Assembly (NCBI RefSeq): GCF_040499845.1
Contig: NZ_CP159342.1
Location: 310,001 to 374,000 of the forward strand
Source of the DNA: Micromonospora sp. CCTCC AA 2012012
GTDB taxonomy: Bacteria; Actinomycetota; Actinomycetes; Mycobacteriales; Micromonosporaceae
DNA: 64,000 nt
Direction of reading: 5' to 3'
The notes below the pieces were generated by a model. The model did no database searches, had not been told where the DNA came from, and saw nothing but the letters and a program-made list of their open reading frames with translations. Numbering within the stretch: the stretch's first letter is position 1; the number at the start of each line of letters is the position of its first letter. A program made the position numbers and the translations under genes. Positions 25,176 to 33,350 of the stretch are shown one piece after another.

Positions 25176-26999
25176 TCAGGCGGGTGGCACCTTCCACAAC
25201 CAGACGTCGTCGACCCGCTGCGGCGGCCCGAGCAGCGCGGTGGCCGTCCGGCGCAGGGCGTCCTCGTCGATGTCGTACTTGGCGCCGTGCACCCGGTCGG
25301 CCAGCACCACCACCTCGACGTGCCAGTAGTGCAGGTCGGCCAGGGACTCCCGGACGCTGCCGTCGGTGATGATCGGGACGAGCCCGGTCCGCCCGGCCTG
25401 GTCCATCAGCGTGTCGAAGGTGCGTGGCACCGGCCCGATCCGGCCCCGGCCGTCCGGGCCGCCGGGGCCGAGGAAGAACCCGGCCGGGATCCGGAACTCG
25501 CCCTGCCGGTGGGCCAGGGCGTACGCCTGCCAGCGCTGACCGTCCGGGGTGACGTCCACGGTCAGCGGCAGCGGCGTCAGCACCCCGTCGGGCGGGACGT
25601 ACCGCTTCCAGGTGCCGGCGGTGATGAAGGCCGGGATCGGCTCGCGCACGCTGGTCAGCAGCGGGGTGGGCAGCAGCGGCAGCAGGGCGGCGGCGAAGCC
25701 GAGCGCCCAGGCCGCCCCGGCGAGGCGATGCCGGGGTGGCCGGGCGCGCAGCCGGTCGACCGTGTACGCCAGCAGCAACCCGATCACCGGCGCCACCACC
25801 AGCGCCAGCCGCGACGGGAGCGCCGCGTTGACCACCGGCAGGTTGTCCAGCACCCCGAACGGCAGGAGCTGGTCGGTGCGGCGGCCGTTCCACTTGGCCT
25901 CCGGTCCCCAGGAGAGCACCGCGAAGACCGCGGCGGTCACGCCGAGCGCGGCGAGGGTGGCCCGGAACGCCCGGTCGGCGTGCCACCAGAGGAACCCGAA
26001 GCAGGCGGCGGCGAGCAGCAGGAGCGGGACGCCGAAGAAGCTGTTCTCCTCCGTCGGGTTGGGCGCCAGCGAGGTGCCGAAACCGGCCCACCCGGCCAGC
26101 GACCGGCGCGGGTACGACCCGTACGCGGCGATGTCCTCGGAGTGCACGCCCGGGTCGAAGCCGGTGCCGTGGAAGCGCTGCGGCCCGGCGAAGTGCAGCC
26201 ACAGCGGGTACGCCAGCAGCACCCCGGCGACCAGCGCGGTGACGCCGAGCCCGCGCAGGAAGCGCGGCAGCGCGGCGCGGACCTCGGCCCGGCGGGCCGG
26301 GTGCAGGGCCCAGACCAGCAGGAACAGGGCGAGCGCGAGGGCGGTGAAGAAGAGCCCCTCGGCGGCGATCGAGAAGGCGACCGCCACCAGCACCCCGAGC
26401 AGCACGCCGCCGCGCACCGCGTTGCCGGGTCGGCGCAGCGCGAACACGCCCTGGATCAGCAGCGGCACCAGCCAGCCGGCGGTCCAGTTCAGGTGGGCGT
26501 TGGCGTGCGACACCATCGCCGGGCAGTAGCCGATGAAGAGCGCGCCCACCCCGGCGGCCAGCGGGCTGCGCACCAGGTGCCGGCTGAGCAGCCAGTACCA
26601 GGCGACCGCCGTGGCGGCCAGATTGAGGGTGAGGATCACCAGGAACGTCGCCGGCGGCCCGACCAGGTACGTCAGCGGCGCGAAGACCCACGCGTAGACG
26701 GTGATCGAGGTGTTGACCGCGAGGTTCACCCCGTCGGGCACGTTGATCAGGTGGGTGAAGAGCGGGTTCTGCCCGTGGGTGAGGGTGTGCCCGCCGAAGG
26801 CGAGCAGCCACTCGAAGAGCGCCTGGTCGCTGGAGTTGACGGTGATCATGCGGGTGCCCGGGTTCCGCCACATTCCGCTGGTCACCCAGAACGCCAGCGC
26901 GAGCGCCGCCAGCACCACGATCAGGTCGGCCCGGCGGTCCCGGACGGCGGGCGGCGACGCGGGCGACGGGTCGGTGGCCACGGACGGGGAGGTCGGCAC
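25176..26999 (-). CDS. Large multi-pass membrane protein, GT-C-like
   Basis: A 607-residue protein with about 12 predicted spans and a C-terminal external domain. The first loop has ITVNSSDQALFEWLLAFGGHTLTHGQNPLFTHLINVPDGVNLAVNTS in consecutive blocks, an Asp-containing arrangement often seen in actinobacterial GT-C-like proteins. AMVSHANAHLNWTAGW and NSFFGVPLLLLA are other recognisable stretches. No substrate can be named. GTG at 26999 is chosen over 27032: TAACGT lies 7 nt upstream and there is no ribosome site. It diverges from a secreted esterase. Confidence 0.8.
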   Translation of the reverse strand: MPTSPSVATDPSPASPPAVRDRRADLIVVLAALALAFWVTSGMWRNPGTRMITVNSSDQALFEWLLAFGGHTLTHGQNPLFTHLINVPDGVNLAVNTSITVYAWVFAPLTYLVGPPATFLVILTLNLAATAVAWYWLLSRHLVRSPLAAGVGALFIGYCPAMVSHANAHLNWTAGWLVPLLIQGVFALRRPGNAVRGGVLLGVLVAVAFSIAAEGLFFTALALALFLLVWALHPARRAEVRAALPRFLRGLGVTALVAGVLLAYPLWLHFAGPQRFHGTGFDPGVHSEDIAAYGSYPRRSLAGWAGFGTSLAPNPTEENSFFGVPLLLLAAACFGFLWWHADRAFRATLAALGVTAAVFAVLSWGPEAKWNGRRTDQLLPFGVLDNLPVVNAALPSRLALVVAPVIGLLLAYTVDRLRARPPRHRLAGAAWALGFAAALLPLLPTPLLTSVREPIPAFITAGTWKRYVPPDGVLTPLPLTVDVTPDGQRWQAYALAHRQGEFRIPAGFFLGPGGPDGRGRIGPVPRTFDTLMDQAGRTGLVPIITDGSVRESLADLHYWHVEVVVLADRVHGAKYDIDEDALRRTATALLGPPQRVDDVWLWKVPPA

Positions 27000-27189
27000 G
27001 CAGCGGACGTTACCAATCGGACCGGGAACCACCGGTCAGACACGAAAGCTCACCGCGCCACGGCGGGGCCGGCCATATTGCCGCATCGACAAATGTGGTT
27101 GCCCTCGCCATGTCGGCCGGCGGAAACATCGACGTAACGTCACGGCAACTCGGGGGTGACCCAGTTCACATTTCTCTCAGGAGGTCGCC

Positions 27190-28422
27190 GTGCGCCGCTG
27201 TCCATCCATCCTCACTCGGCTCGCCGGGGTGGCCGCCGGGATCGTGCTGGCCGCCGCCGCGGTGCTGACCGTCGCCGTGCCCGCGCAGGCCGCCACCCTC
27301 ACCCAGGTCACCGGCTTCGGCTCCAACCCGGGCAACCTCGCCATGTACGCGTACCGCCCGGACGGCCTGCCGGCGAACGCGCCGGCCGTGGTCCTGCTGC
27401 ACGGCTGCACCCAGAACGCCACCGGCTACTTCACCAACTCCGGCTGGCAGAAGTACGCCGACCTGTGGAAGTTCGCGCTGATCGTGGCGCAGCAGTCCTC
27501 GGCGAACAACTCCAGCTCCTGCTTCAACTGGTTCGAGACCGGGGACACCGCGCGCGGCCAGGGCGAGGCACTGTCGATCAAGCAGATGGTCGACTACGCG
27601 AAGTCGAACTACACCCTCGACCCCAGCCGGATCTTCGTCAGCGGGCTGTCCGCCGGTGGGGGGATGAGCGCCGTCATGCTCGCCACCTACCCGGAGGTCT
27701 TCGCCGCCGGCTCGGTCATCGCCGGGCTGCCGTACCGCTGCGCGACCAGCACCACCAGCGCGTACTCCTGCATGAACCCCGGGGTGGACAAGACCCCGGC
27801 GCAGTGGGGCGACCTGGTCCGCGGCGCCTACCCGGGCTATGCCGGCGCCCGGCCGCGGGTGGCGATCTGGCACGGCACCTCGGACACCACCGTGGCGCCG
27901 CTGAACGCCGCCGAGTCCCGCGACCAGTGGACCGACGTGCTGGGCGTGTCGCAGACCCCGACCAGCACGGCGTCGCTGCCCGGCGGCACCAGCCTCGAGG
28001 TGTACGGCAATGACGCGGTCCGCCTCTACCGGGTCGCCGGGATGGGGCACGGCACCCCGGTCGACCCGGGTTCGGCGACCGACCAGTGCGGAACGGCCAC
28101 CGCGTACTTCCTGGACACCATCTGCTCGACCTACCGGGACGCGCTCTTCTTCGGCCTCGGCGGCGGCGTGCCGCCCACCCCGACGGCCACCGCCTCGCCG
28201 ACCGTCCCGCCCAGCCCGACGACCTCGCCGACGCCGACCCCGACGACCTCGCCGGTCTGCGTCACCGCCAGCAACTACGCCCACGTGACCGCCGGCCGCG
28301 CCTACCAGTCCGGCGGGTACGCGTACGCCCTCGGCAGCAACCAGCGGATGGGCCTCTACAACACCTTCTACACGACCACCCTCAAGCAGACCGGCCCGGG
28401 TTACTGGGTGATCGGCTGCTGA
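27190..28422 (+). CDS. Secreted PHB-depolymerase-family esterase with C-terminal accessory domain
   Basis: 410 residues. A signal peptide (basic MRRCPSILTRL, hydrophobic core, AQA cleavage near residue 34) precedes an alpha/beta hydrolase of the PHB depolymerase/feruloyl-acetylxylan esterase family. Landmarks are VVLLHGCTQNATGYFTNSGW, FNWFETGDTARGQGEA, lipase box VSGLSAGGGMSAVM (Ser nucleophile), IWHGTSDTTVAPLN (Asp) and VAGMGHGTPVDPGS (His). A Pro/Thr linker of about 35 residues leads to a 55-residue domain (VCVTASNYAHVTAGRAY... ending YWVIGC) resembling polymer-binding modules of such enzymes. AGGAGGT precedes the GTG. It probably acts on polyester or plant-wall esters outside the cell. Confidence 0.93.
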   Translation: MRRCPSILTRLAGVAAGIVLAAAAVLTVAVPAQAATLTQVTGFGSNPGNLAMYAYRPDGLPANAPAVVLLHGCTQNATGYFTNSGWQKYADLWKFALIVAQQSSANNSSSCFNWFETGDTARGQGEALSIKQMVDYAKSNYTLDPSRIFVSGLSAGGGMSAVMLATYPEVFAAGSVIAGLPYRCATSTTSAYSCMNPGVDKTPAQWGDLVRGAYPGYAGARPRVAIWHGTSDTTVAPLNAAESRDQWTDVLGVSQTPTSTASLPGGTSLEVYGNDAVRLYRVAGMGHGTPVDPGSATDQCGTATAYFLDTICSTYRDALFFGLGGGVPPTPTATASPTVPPSPTTSPTPTPTTSPVCVTASNYAHVTAGRAYQSGGYAYALGSNQRMGLYNTFYTTTLKQTGPGYWVIGC

Positions 28423-28433
28423 CCCGCGCCCCG

Positions 28434-28465
28434 GTGACAGGAGGAGCGTCGGCTCCTCCTGTCAC
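28434..28465. terminator. Bidirectional hairpin terminator
   Basis: A perfect 14-bp stem GTGACAGGAGGAGC with loop GTCG and its complement, between convergent genes. Confidence 0.85.
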
Positions 28466-29361
28466 TCGGTCAGGGCGGCGTGCAGGGCGCTGGCCAGGTC
28501 GGGATGGGTGAAGGTGAAACCGGCCCTGGGCAGGACGCCGGGCAGCACGCGGGTGCTGGTGAGGGCCTCCTGGGCGAAGCCACCCAGGGCCACCTTGAGG
28601 GCCAGCGCGGGGATCGGCATGATCGCCGGGCGGTGCAGCTGGCGGGCCAGTTCCCGGGTGAACTCGGCGTTGGTGACCGGGTTCGGGCCCACCCCGTTGA
28701 CCGGGCCGGCCACGTCGTCCCGGTCCAGCAGGAAGACCGCCGCGTCCAGCCAGTCCCGCATCGAGATCCACGGCAGCCACTGCCGGCCGCTGCCCAGCTT
28801 CCCGGCGATGCCCAGCTTGAACGGCAGGAGCTGCGGCTTGAGCAGGCCGCCGTCGCGGTGCAGTGGCAGCCCGGTGCGCAGCCGTACCACCCGGACCCCG
28901 GCGTCCTCGGCGGGCCGGGTCGCCGCCTCCCAGACCCGGCACACGTCGGCCAGGAAACCCTCGCCCGCCGGGGCGTCCTCCTCCACCACCCGGTCGCCGG
29001 TGTTGCCGTACCAGCCGACGGCGGAGGAGTTGAGCAGCACCTTCGGACGTTCGGCGGCGGGCAGCCCGGCGATGGCGATCGCCAGGGTGGTGGTGCTGTC
29101 CACCCGGCTCGACCGGATCAGCTTCCGGTAGTCGTCGTTCCAGCGCTCGTCGCCGACGCCCGCACCGGCCAGGTTCACCACCGCGTCCGACCCGGCCACC
29201 ACGCCCGGGTCGAGCTGCGCGGCGGAGGGGTTCCACCGCCGCTCGTCCGGGGTACGCGCCGGCCGCCGGACCAGGCGGGTGACCTGGTGCCCGTCGGCGG
29301 TGAGCCGGTCGACCAGCCGGGTGCCGAGGAAGCCGGACGCGCCGGCCATGAGGATCCGCAT
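28462..29361 (-). CDS. TIGR01777 family NAD(P)-binding epimerase/oxidoreductase
   Basis: A 299-residue atypical SDR. The Rossmann start MRILMAGASGFLGTRLVDRL is at residue 1, supporting ATG 29361. DAVVNLAGAGVGDERWNDDYRKLIRSSR and LNSSAVGWYGNTGD (atypical Tyr region) are signatures of the TIGR01777/DUF1731 family, which ends in the C-terminal DUF1731 block (LGGFAQEALTSTRVLPGVLPRAGFTFTHPDLASAL). Physiological substrate unknown. In actinobacteria this gene sits between sucB and lipB; here several accessory genes separate it from sucB. Its stop overlaps the shared terminator hairpin. Confidence 0.95.
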   Translation of the reverse strand: MRILMAGASGFLGTRLVDRLTADGHQVTRLVRRPARTPDERRWNPSAAQLDPGVVAGSDAVVNLAGAGVGDERWNDDYRKLIRSSRVDSTTTLAIAIAGLPAAERPKVLLNSSAVGWYGNTGDRVVEEDAPAGEGFLADVCRVWEAATRPAEDAGVRVVRLRTGLPLHRDGGLLKPQLLPFKLGIAGKLGSGRQWLPWISMRDWLDAAVFLLDRDDVAGPVNGVGPNPVTNAEFTRELARQLHRPAIMPIPALALKVALGGFAQEALTSTRVLPGVLPRAGFTFTHPDLASALHAALTE

Positions 29362-29467
29362 GCTCCCATCTTCGGTCACGGACCCCGACTTGGATGCATT
29401 GCGTCGAATCGGTCCCGGTCACCTCGCGACTGCGGCGGCCCGGGTGGGCGCGGATGCCTGGTCGGTC

Positions 29468-29495
29468 GCTACGAGTTCGATGACGTGAATGAATC
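29468..29495 (+). repeat. Degenerate arm of the GCTACGAACTTGATG element family
   Basis: GCTACGAGTTCGATGACGTG and the following ATGAATC match the arms of the 2372-2505 element with several changes. The partner arm near 29388-29402 is heavily degraded. It lies in a 314-bp gap with no gene. Confidence 0.45.
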
Positions 29496-29540
29496 GGAGG
29501 CGTCAGGTCGGGGTCGCCCGGCTCGTGCCCCGGCCGATCG

Positions 29541-29579
29541 GCTCGGGTGGCGCCCACGCGTTCCACGAGCGTGTGGGCG
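29541..29579. repeat. Imperfect hairpin
   Basis: CGCCCACGC and GCGTGTGGGCG pair around a TTCCACGA loop with one extra base, inside the gene-free gap before the next gene. Confidence 0.4.
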
Positions 29580-29598
29580 GTCACCCGGCCGCTGGGGC

Positions 29599-29661
29599 GC
29601 GTCAGTGGAACGCCATGGAGGTGAAAGCGCCCCGATGACGTACCTGACGTTCCACTGACGC
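29599..29661. repeat. Inverted repeat GCGTCAGTGGAACG
   Basis: GCGTCAGTGGAACG (29599-29612) is repeated inverted at 29648-29661, and weaker pairing continues inward. It lies 33 bp beyond the stop of the minus-strand aldo/keto reductase and may be its terminator, or a dispersed repeat. Confidence 0.6.
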
Positions 29662-29693
29662 CCGAGGTTCGCGCCGGCGGCGCAGCGGTGCGG

Positions 29694-30704
29694 TCAGGCG
29701 GTCGCCGGGGCGCCGCGCAGGTCGGCGAGGAGCCGCTCCACCTCGGCGAAGGCCGCGTCGGGCAGCGGGCCGTACGCCAGGGCGCCGAGGTTCTCCTCGG
29801 CCTGGGCCACCGTCCGGCAGCCGGGGATCGGCAGGGTACGAGGGCTGCAAGCGAGCAGCCAGCCCAGCGCGCCCTGGGCGAGGGTCCGGCCGTCGGCGGT
29901 CAGCGCCTCGCGTACCCGGGCCACCCGGTCGGCCCACTCGGCGCGCGGCACCCCGTCGGTGAACCAGGGCAGCCACTCCGGGGCGACCCCGCGGACGTCG
30001 TCACCGCCCCGGGCGGCGGGTGCGCCCTGGTACTTCGCGGTGAGCAGCCCCATCGCGAGCGGCCCCCGGTTGAGGCTGGCCAGGTCGAACTCGTCGCAGA
30101 CCGCGAACATCCCCGCGTTGTCGCGCAGCACCGACTGGTCGTGCTGGATCGCCGCGCAGTGCGGTCCGGCCGCGGCGAACGCCCGCGCCGAGGCGGGGTC
30201 GTCGGTGCTCCAGCCGTACGCCCGGATCTTGCCCTCGGCGACCAGTTCCTCCAGCGTGTCGACCAGGTCCAGTGCCTGCGGCACCGGCAGTCCGTTGATG
30301 TGCAGCTGGTACAGGTCGACGTGGTCGGTGTCGAGCCGGCGCAGCGAGCCCTCCAGGCTGCGTCGCGCGTACGCCGGGCTGGCGTCCTCGCCGGTGGCCT
30401 GCCGGGTGGCCTCGTCGGTGGGGTGACCGAACTTGGTCGCGATCACCGCGCGGTCGCGGCGGCCGGCGAGGGCCCGCCCGAGGACCCGTTCGCTGTGCCC
30501 CGCGCCGTAGTTGCTGGAGGTGTCGAAGAGGGTCGCCCCGAGGTCGAGTGCCCGGTGGACGGTCCGGACGGACTCGTCGTCGTCCACCTCGCCCCAGCCG
30601 AGCGGCTGGGCGCCCGCCCAGAGCGGGCCGCCGATCGCCCAGCAGCCCATGCCGATGGCGCTGACCTCGATGCCGCTGCGTCCCAGTCGTCGTGTCGTCG
30701 TCAT
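29694..30704 (-). CDS. Aldo/keto reductase (MerR-controlled)
   Basis: A 336-residue NADPH-dependent (beta/alpha)8 reductase. The catalytic tetrad is complete: Asp and Tyr in LFDTSSNYGAGHSE, Lys in IATKFGHP and His in DLYQLHINGLPVPQAL. A C-terminal cofactor motif follows (LPIPGCRTVAQAEENLGAL). ATG at 30704 is chosen; an upstream in-frame start at 30719 overlaps the operator. It is divergent from a MerR gene with a perfect dyad in the promoter, so induction by a toxic aldehyde or redox signal is plausible. Confidence 0.94.
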   Translation of the reverse strand: MTTTRRLGRSGIEVSAIGMGCWAIGGPLWAGAQPLGWGEVDDDESVRTVHRALDLGATLFDTSSNYGAGHSERVLGRALAGRRDRAVIATKFGHPTDEATRQATGEDASPAYARRSLEGSLRRLDTDHVDLYQLHINGLPVPQALDLVDTLEELVAEGKIRAYGWSTDDPASARAFAAAGPHCAAIQHDQSVLRDNAGMFAVCDEFDLASLNRGPLAMGLLTAKYQGAPAARGGDDVRGVAPEWLPWFTDGVPRAEWADRVARVREALTADGRTLAQGALGWLLACSPRTLPIPGCRTVAQAEENLGALAYGPLPDAAFAEVERLLADLRGAPATA

Positions 30705-30710
30705 GGGACC

Positions 30711-30741
30711 ACTCTTCAACCTGGAGCGCGCTCCAGGTCAA
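30711..30741 (-). promoter_or_regulatory. MerR-type promoter of the aldo/keto reductase
   Basis: On the minus strand: -35 TTGACC (30741-30736), a 19-bp spacer and -10 AAGAGT (30716-30711), 6 nt before the ATG. The 20-bp perfect palindrome ACCTGGAGCGCGCTCCAGGT (30719-30738) fills the spacer, the standard MerR arrangement. Confidence 0.85.
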
Positions 30742-30745
30742 GCGG

Positions 30746-30751
30746 TACCCT
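30746..30751 (+). promoter_or_regulatory. -10 of leaderless merR promoter
   Basis: TACCCT, 6 nt before GTG 30758. The MerR dyad at 30719-30738 lies just upstream, allowing autoregulation. Confidence 0.6.
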
Positions 30752-30757
30752 CCGACG

Positions 30758-31165
30758 GTGAGCGGACGACATTCGCCGTCGGAGACGGCCCGGCGCAGTG
30801 GGTTCAGCCTCGACACCCTCCGGTACTACGAGCGGATCGGCCTGCTCAGCGGGGTGAGCCGCACGTCCGGCGGGCGTCGCGTCTTCACCGACGACGACCT
30901 GGGCTGGCTGGCGGTGCTGCGCTGCCTGCGCGACACCGGCATGCCGATCGCCGAGATGTGCCGCTACGCGGAGCTGGCCCGGACCGGCGACCACACCGCC
31001 CGGGACCGGCAGGAACTGCTGGAACGGCACGCCGAACGGGTCGAGGAGCAGATGGTCCTGCTCGGCCGCCAGTACGACCACCTCCGCGAGAAGATCCGCT
31101 TCTACGAGGAGCTGCGGGGCGGGCCCGAGAGCCCCGTACCGGTCGCCGAACGTCAGGACGCCTGA
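30758..31165 (+). CDS. MerR family transcriptional regulator (next to aldo/keto reductase)
   Basis: A 135-residue MerR protein. The winged helix-turn-helix reads SETARRSGFSLDTLRYYERIGLLSGVSRTSGGRRVFTDDDLG in sequence. The pattern LAVLRCLRDTGMPIAEMCRYAEL and a long coiled helix (QELLERHAERVEEQMVLLGRQYDHLREKI) follow. It resembles the MerR subfamily commonly paired with aldo/keto reductases. GTG at 30758 has a -10 at 6 nt, so it is leaderless; longer frames upstream would run into the operator. It probably activates the divergent reductase and controls itself. Confidence 0.92.
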   Translation: MSGRHSPSETARRSGFSLDTLRYYERIGLLSGVSRTSGGRRVFTDDDLGWLAVLRCLRDTGMPIAEMCRYAELARTGDHTARDRQELLERHAERVEEQMVLLGRQYDHLREKIRFYEELRGGPESPVPVAERQDA

Positions 31166-31169
31166 CGCC

Positions 31170-31358
31170 GTGTCGACGCACCGGCCGGTGGTGGCCGAAC
31201 GACTGCTCCTGCTCGACCGGGTCGGGTGGTTCGTCCTCGCCCGGCCGGTGCTGATCGAGGCCGGCCAGACCTACCGGGTCGACCACGAGGCGAACGAACT
31301 CCACGTGGACCGAGGTGCCGGCCGGAGCAGCCGGATCCCCGGCCGGACCTGCCGCTGA
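31170..31358 (+). CDS. Small hypothetical protein, 62 residues
   Basis: It starts GTG 4 bp after the MerR stop and reads MSTHRPVVAERLLLLDRVGWFVLAR and onwards, ending in a basic tail. Almost all codons end in G or C, as in the neighbouring genes, which supports coding. There is no ribosome site of its own, so translation would depend on coupling. The family is not recognised; it could still be chance in GC-rich DNA. Confidence 0.4.
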   Translation: MSTHRPVVAERLLLLDRVGWFVLARPVLIEAGQTYRVDHEANELHVDRGAGRSSRIPGRTCR

Positions 31359-31362
31359 CCGG

Positions 31363-32286
31363 TCAGCGGGCCTCGGCCAGGCGGGGCAGCAGCGGGCCCA
31401 GCGGCCCGACCGCGTCGGCCCGGACGACGAAGCGGGTGACGCCCCAGCGGCGTCGGTGTGCCGCGACCGCCGCGACGATCTCCTCCGGCGTCCCGATCAG
31501 CACGAACGGCGTGGCGAGGAGTTCGGCGACGGTCAGGCCGGTGTCGGCGGCGATGGGCGCGGCGGCGGCCGCCGCGTCGTCGGTCACCGCCACGTGCTGG
31601 ACCAGGACCTCCACCGCGGGCGGCGCGGCCCGACCGGCCGCGCCGGCCGAGACGTGGGCGAGCTGCGCGTCGAGCTGGTCGGCCCGCCACCGCACGTCGT
31701 GCGCGTGGCCGTCGGCGAGGGTACGACCGAAGCCGGTCAACCCCACCACGTCGGCGTACGCGCCGGCCCAGCGCAGCAGCGTCGAGTTGGCCGTACCCAG
31801 GGTGAGCGGCACCCGGGCCTGGACGGGCCGCGGCCCGGTCAGCCGGGCCGACCGGACGACCAGCTCCGGGGTGTCCACGGTGACCTCCTGACCGGCGAGC
31901 AGGTCCCGTACGGACTCGGCGACGGCGACGCAGCGGCCCACCCGGGTGGCGACGTCGGGCCGTTCCCGCCCGACGGCCCGCCACTCGGCGGGGGTGTGGC
32001 CGGCGCCCAGGCCGAGTCGGGCCCGACCCCCGGAGAGCACGTCCAGGGTGGCCACGTCGGTGGCGAGCAGGATCGGCTCCCGGACACCGGCGTTGGACAC
32101 GTACGAGCCCAGGCCGAGCGTCGAGGTCACCGCCGCGGCGGCAGCGAGCGCGACGAACGGCGACGCGCCGTGACCGGGGTGGTCGCCGGCGAGCAGGGCG
32201 TCGAAGCCGGCCGCCTCGACCCGCCGGGCCAGGTCGAGCCAGCGCGTCGCGTCGGTGGGGTTGGCCTGCACGGAGAAGATCGCCAT
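31363..32286 (-). CDS. LLM-class flavin-dependent (probably F420) oxidoreductase
   Basis: A 307-residue luciferase-like TIM barrel. Seen are MAIFSVQANPTDATRWLDLARRVEAAGFDALLAGDHPGHG in consecutive blocks, LGLGSYVSNAGVREPILLATDVATLDVLSGGRARLGLGAGHTPAEW (cofactor-binding) and the C-terminal PFVLIGTPEEIVAAVAAHRRRWGVTRFVV. The arrangement is that of actinobacterial F420-dependent LLM proteins (TIGR03621-like). Substrate unknown. It converges with the MerR gene set. Confidence 0.92.
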   Translation of the reverse strand: MAIFSVQANPTDATRWLDLARRVEAAGFDALLAGDHPGHGASPFVALAAAAAVTSTLGLGSYVSNAGVREPILLATDVATLDVLSGGRARLGLGAGHTPAEWRAVGRERPDVATRVGRCVAVAESVRDLLAGQEVTVDTPELVVRSARLTGPRPVQARVPLTLGTANSTLLRWAGAYADVVGLTGFGRTLADGHAHDVRWRADQLDAQLAHVSAGAAGRAAPPAVEVLVQHVAVTDDAAAAAAPIAADTGLTVAELLATPFVLIGTPEEIVAAVAAHRRRWGVTRFVVRADAVGPLGPLLPRLAEAR

Positions 32287-32367
32287 CGCCCCAGCATCGG
32301 GGGTCCGGGCCGGCGTGGCGACCCCGTCGCGCCCGCTTCTGCCGAGGGCCGAACCGGGCCCGACCGG

Positions 32368-33258
32368 TCAGCCGGCCCGGTGCAGGGCGTCGAGGCGGGC
32401 GAGATCGGTGGGGGAGAGGCGCAGCGCGCCGGCCGCCACGTTCTGCGCCACGTGGTCCGGGTTGCCGGTGCCCGGGATGGCCAGCACGTTCGGCCCCTGG
32501 TGCAGCGTCCAGGCCAGCCGGACCTGGGCCGGGGTCACCCCGTGCGCCGCTGCGACGGCCCGCACCTCGTCGTGCTCCGCGCCGCTCGCGCCGGCCTCGC
32601 GTCCGCTGGTGGCGAGCGAGAAGAACGGCACGAAGGCGATGCCCTGCGCCGCGCACTCCCGGACCAGCTCGTCCTGGCCCGCCCGGTAGCCCAGGCCGTA
32701 GGAGTTCTGCACGCAGACCACCGGGGCGACGGCCTGCGCCTCGGCGAGCTGCTGCGGGCGGATCGCCGAGACGCCGAGGTGGCGGATCAGCCCCGCGTCG
32801 CGCAGCTCGGCGAGCGCGCCGAAGTGCTCGGTGAGCGGCTCCGGGCCGTACACCCGGAGGTTGACCACGTCGAGGTGGTCCCGGCCGAGCTGGCGCAGGT
32901 TCTCCTCGACCTGGCCGCGCAGCTGGTCGGGCCGGGCCATCGGCAGCCACCCGCCGGACGGGTCCTTCCCCGGCCCCACCTTGGTGACGATCACCAGATC
33001 CTCCGGGTACGGCGACAGCGCGGTGTTGATCAGCTCGTTGGCCGAGCGCAGCGACGAGAAGTAGAACGCGGCGGTGTCGACGTGGTTGACGCCCAGCTCG
33101 ACCGCCCGGCGCAGCACCGCGATCGCCCTCTGCCGGTCGCTCGGGCCGCCGTCGGCGTTCGTGGTCAGCCGCATCGCGCCGAGACCGATCCGGTTGACCG
33201 TCAGGTCACCCAGTCGCCAACTGCCCGCCGCCGCGGCGTCGATCGTCCCCGTGGTCAT
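32368..33258 (-). CDS. Aldo/keto reductase with atypical catalytic His position
   Basis: 296 residues. Asp and Tyr are in VNHVDTAAFYFSSLRSANEL and Lys is in LVIVTKVGPG. Where most family members have YQLH, this protein has DVVNLRVYGPEPL, so the catalytic His is replaced by Arg. The C-terminal cofactor region VLAIPGTGNPDHVAQNV is normal. It may be a specialised reductase with altered proton relay. GGAG lies 6 nt before the ATG. Confidence 0.92.
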   Translation of the reverse strand: MTTGTIDAAAAGSWRLGDLTVNRIGLGAMRLTTNADGGPSDRQRAIAVLRRAVELGVNHVDTAAFYFSSLRSANELINTALSPYPEDLVIVTKVGPGKDPSGGWLPMARPDQLRGQVEENLRQLGRDHLDVVNLRVYGPEPLTEHFGALAELRDAGLIRHLGVSAIRPQQLAEAQAVAPVVCVQNSYGLGYRAGQDELVRECAAQGIAFVPFFSLATSGREAGASGAEHDEVRAVAAAHGVTPAQVRLAWTLHQGPNVLAIPGTGNPDHVAQNVAAGALRLSPTDLARLDALHRAG

Positions 33259-33350
33259 GCTCTGCTCCGTCCCCGTGGTCGGCGCCCGGGTGCCGGCCGC
33301 CGGTTCCCGACACGCACCGTACGACGTTCCGGTTCAGCCCGCCGTCCCGC

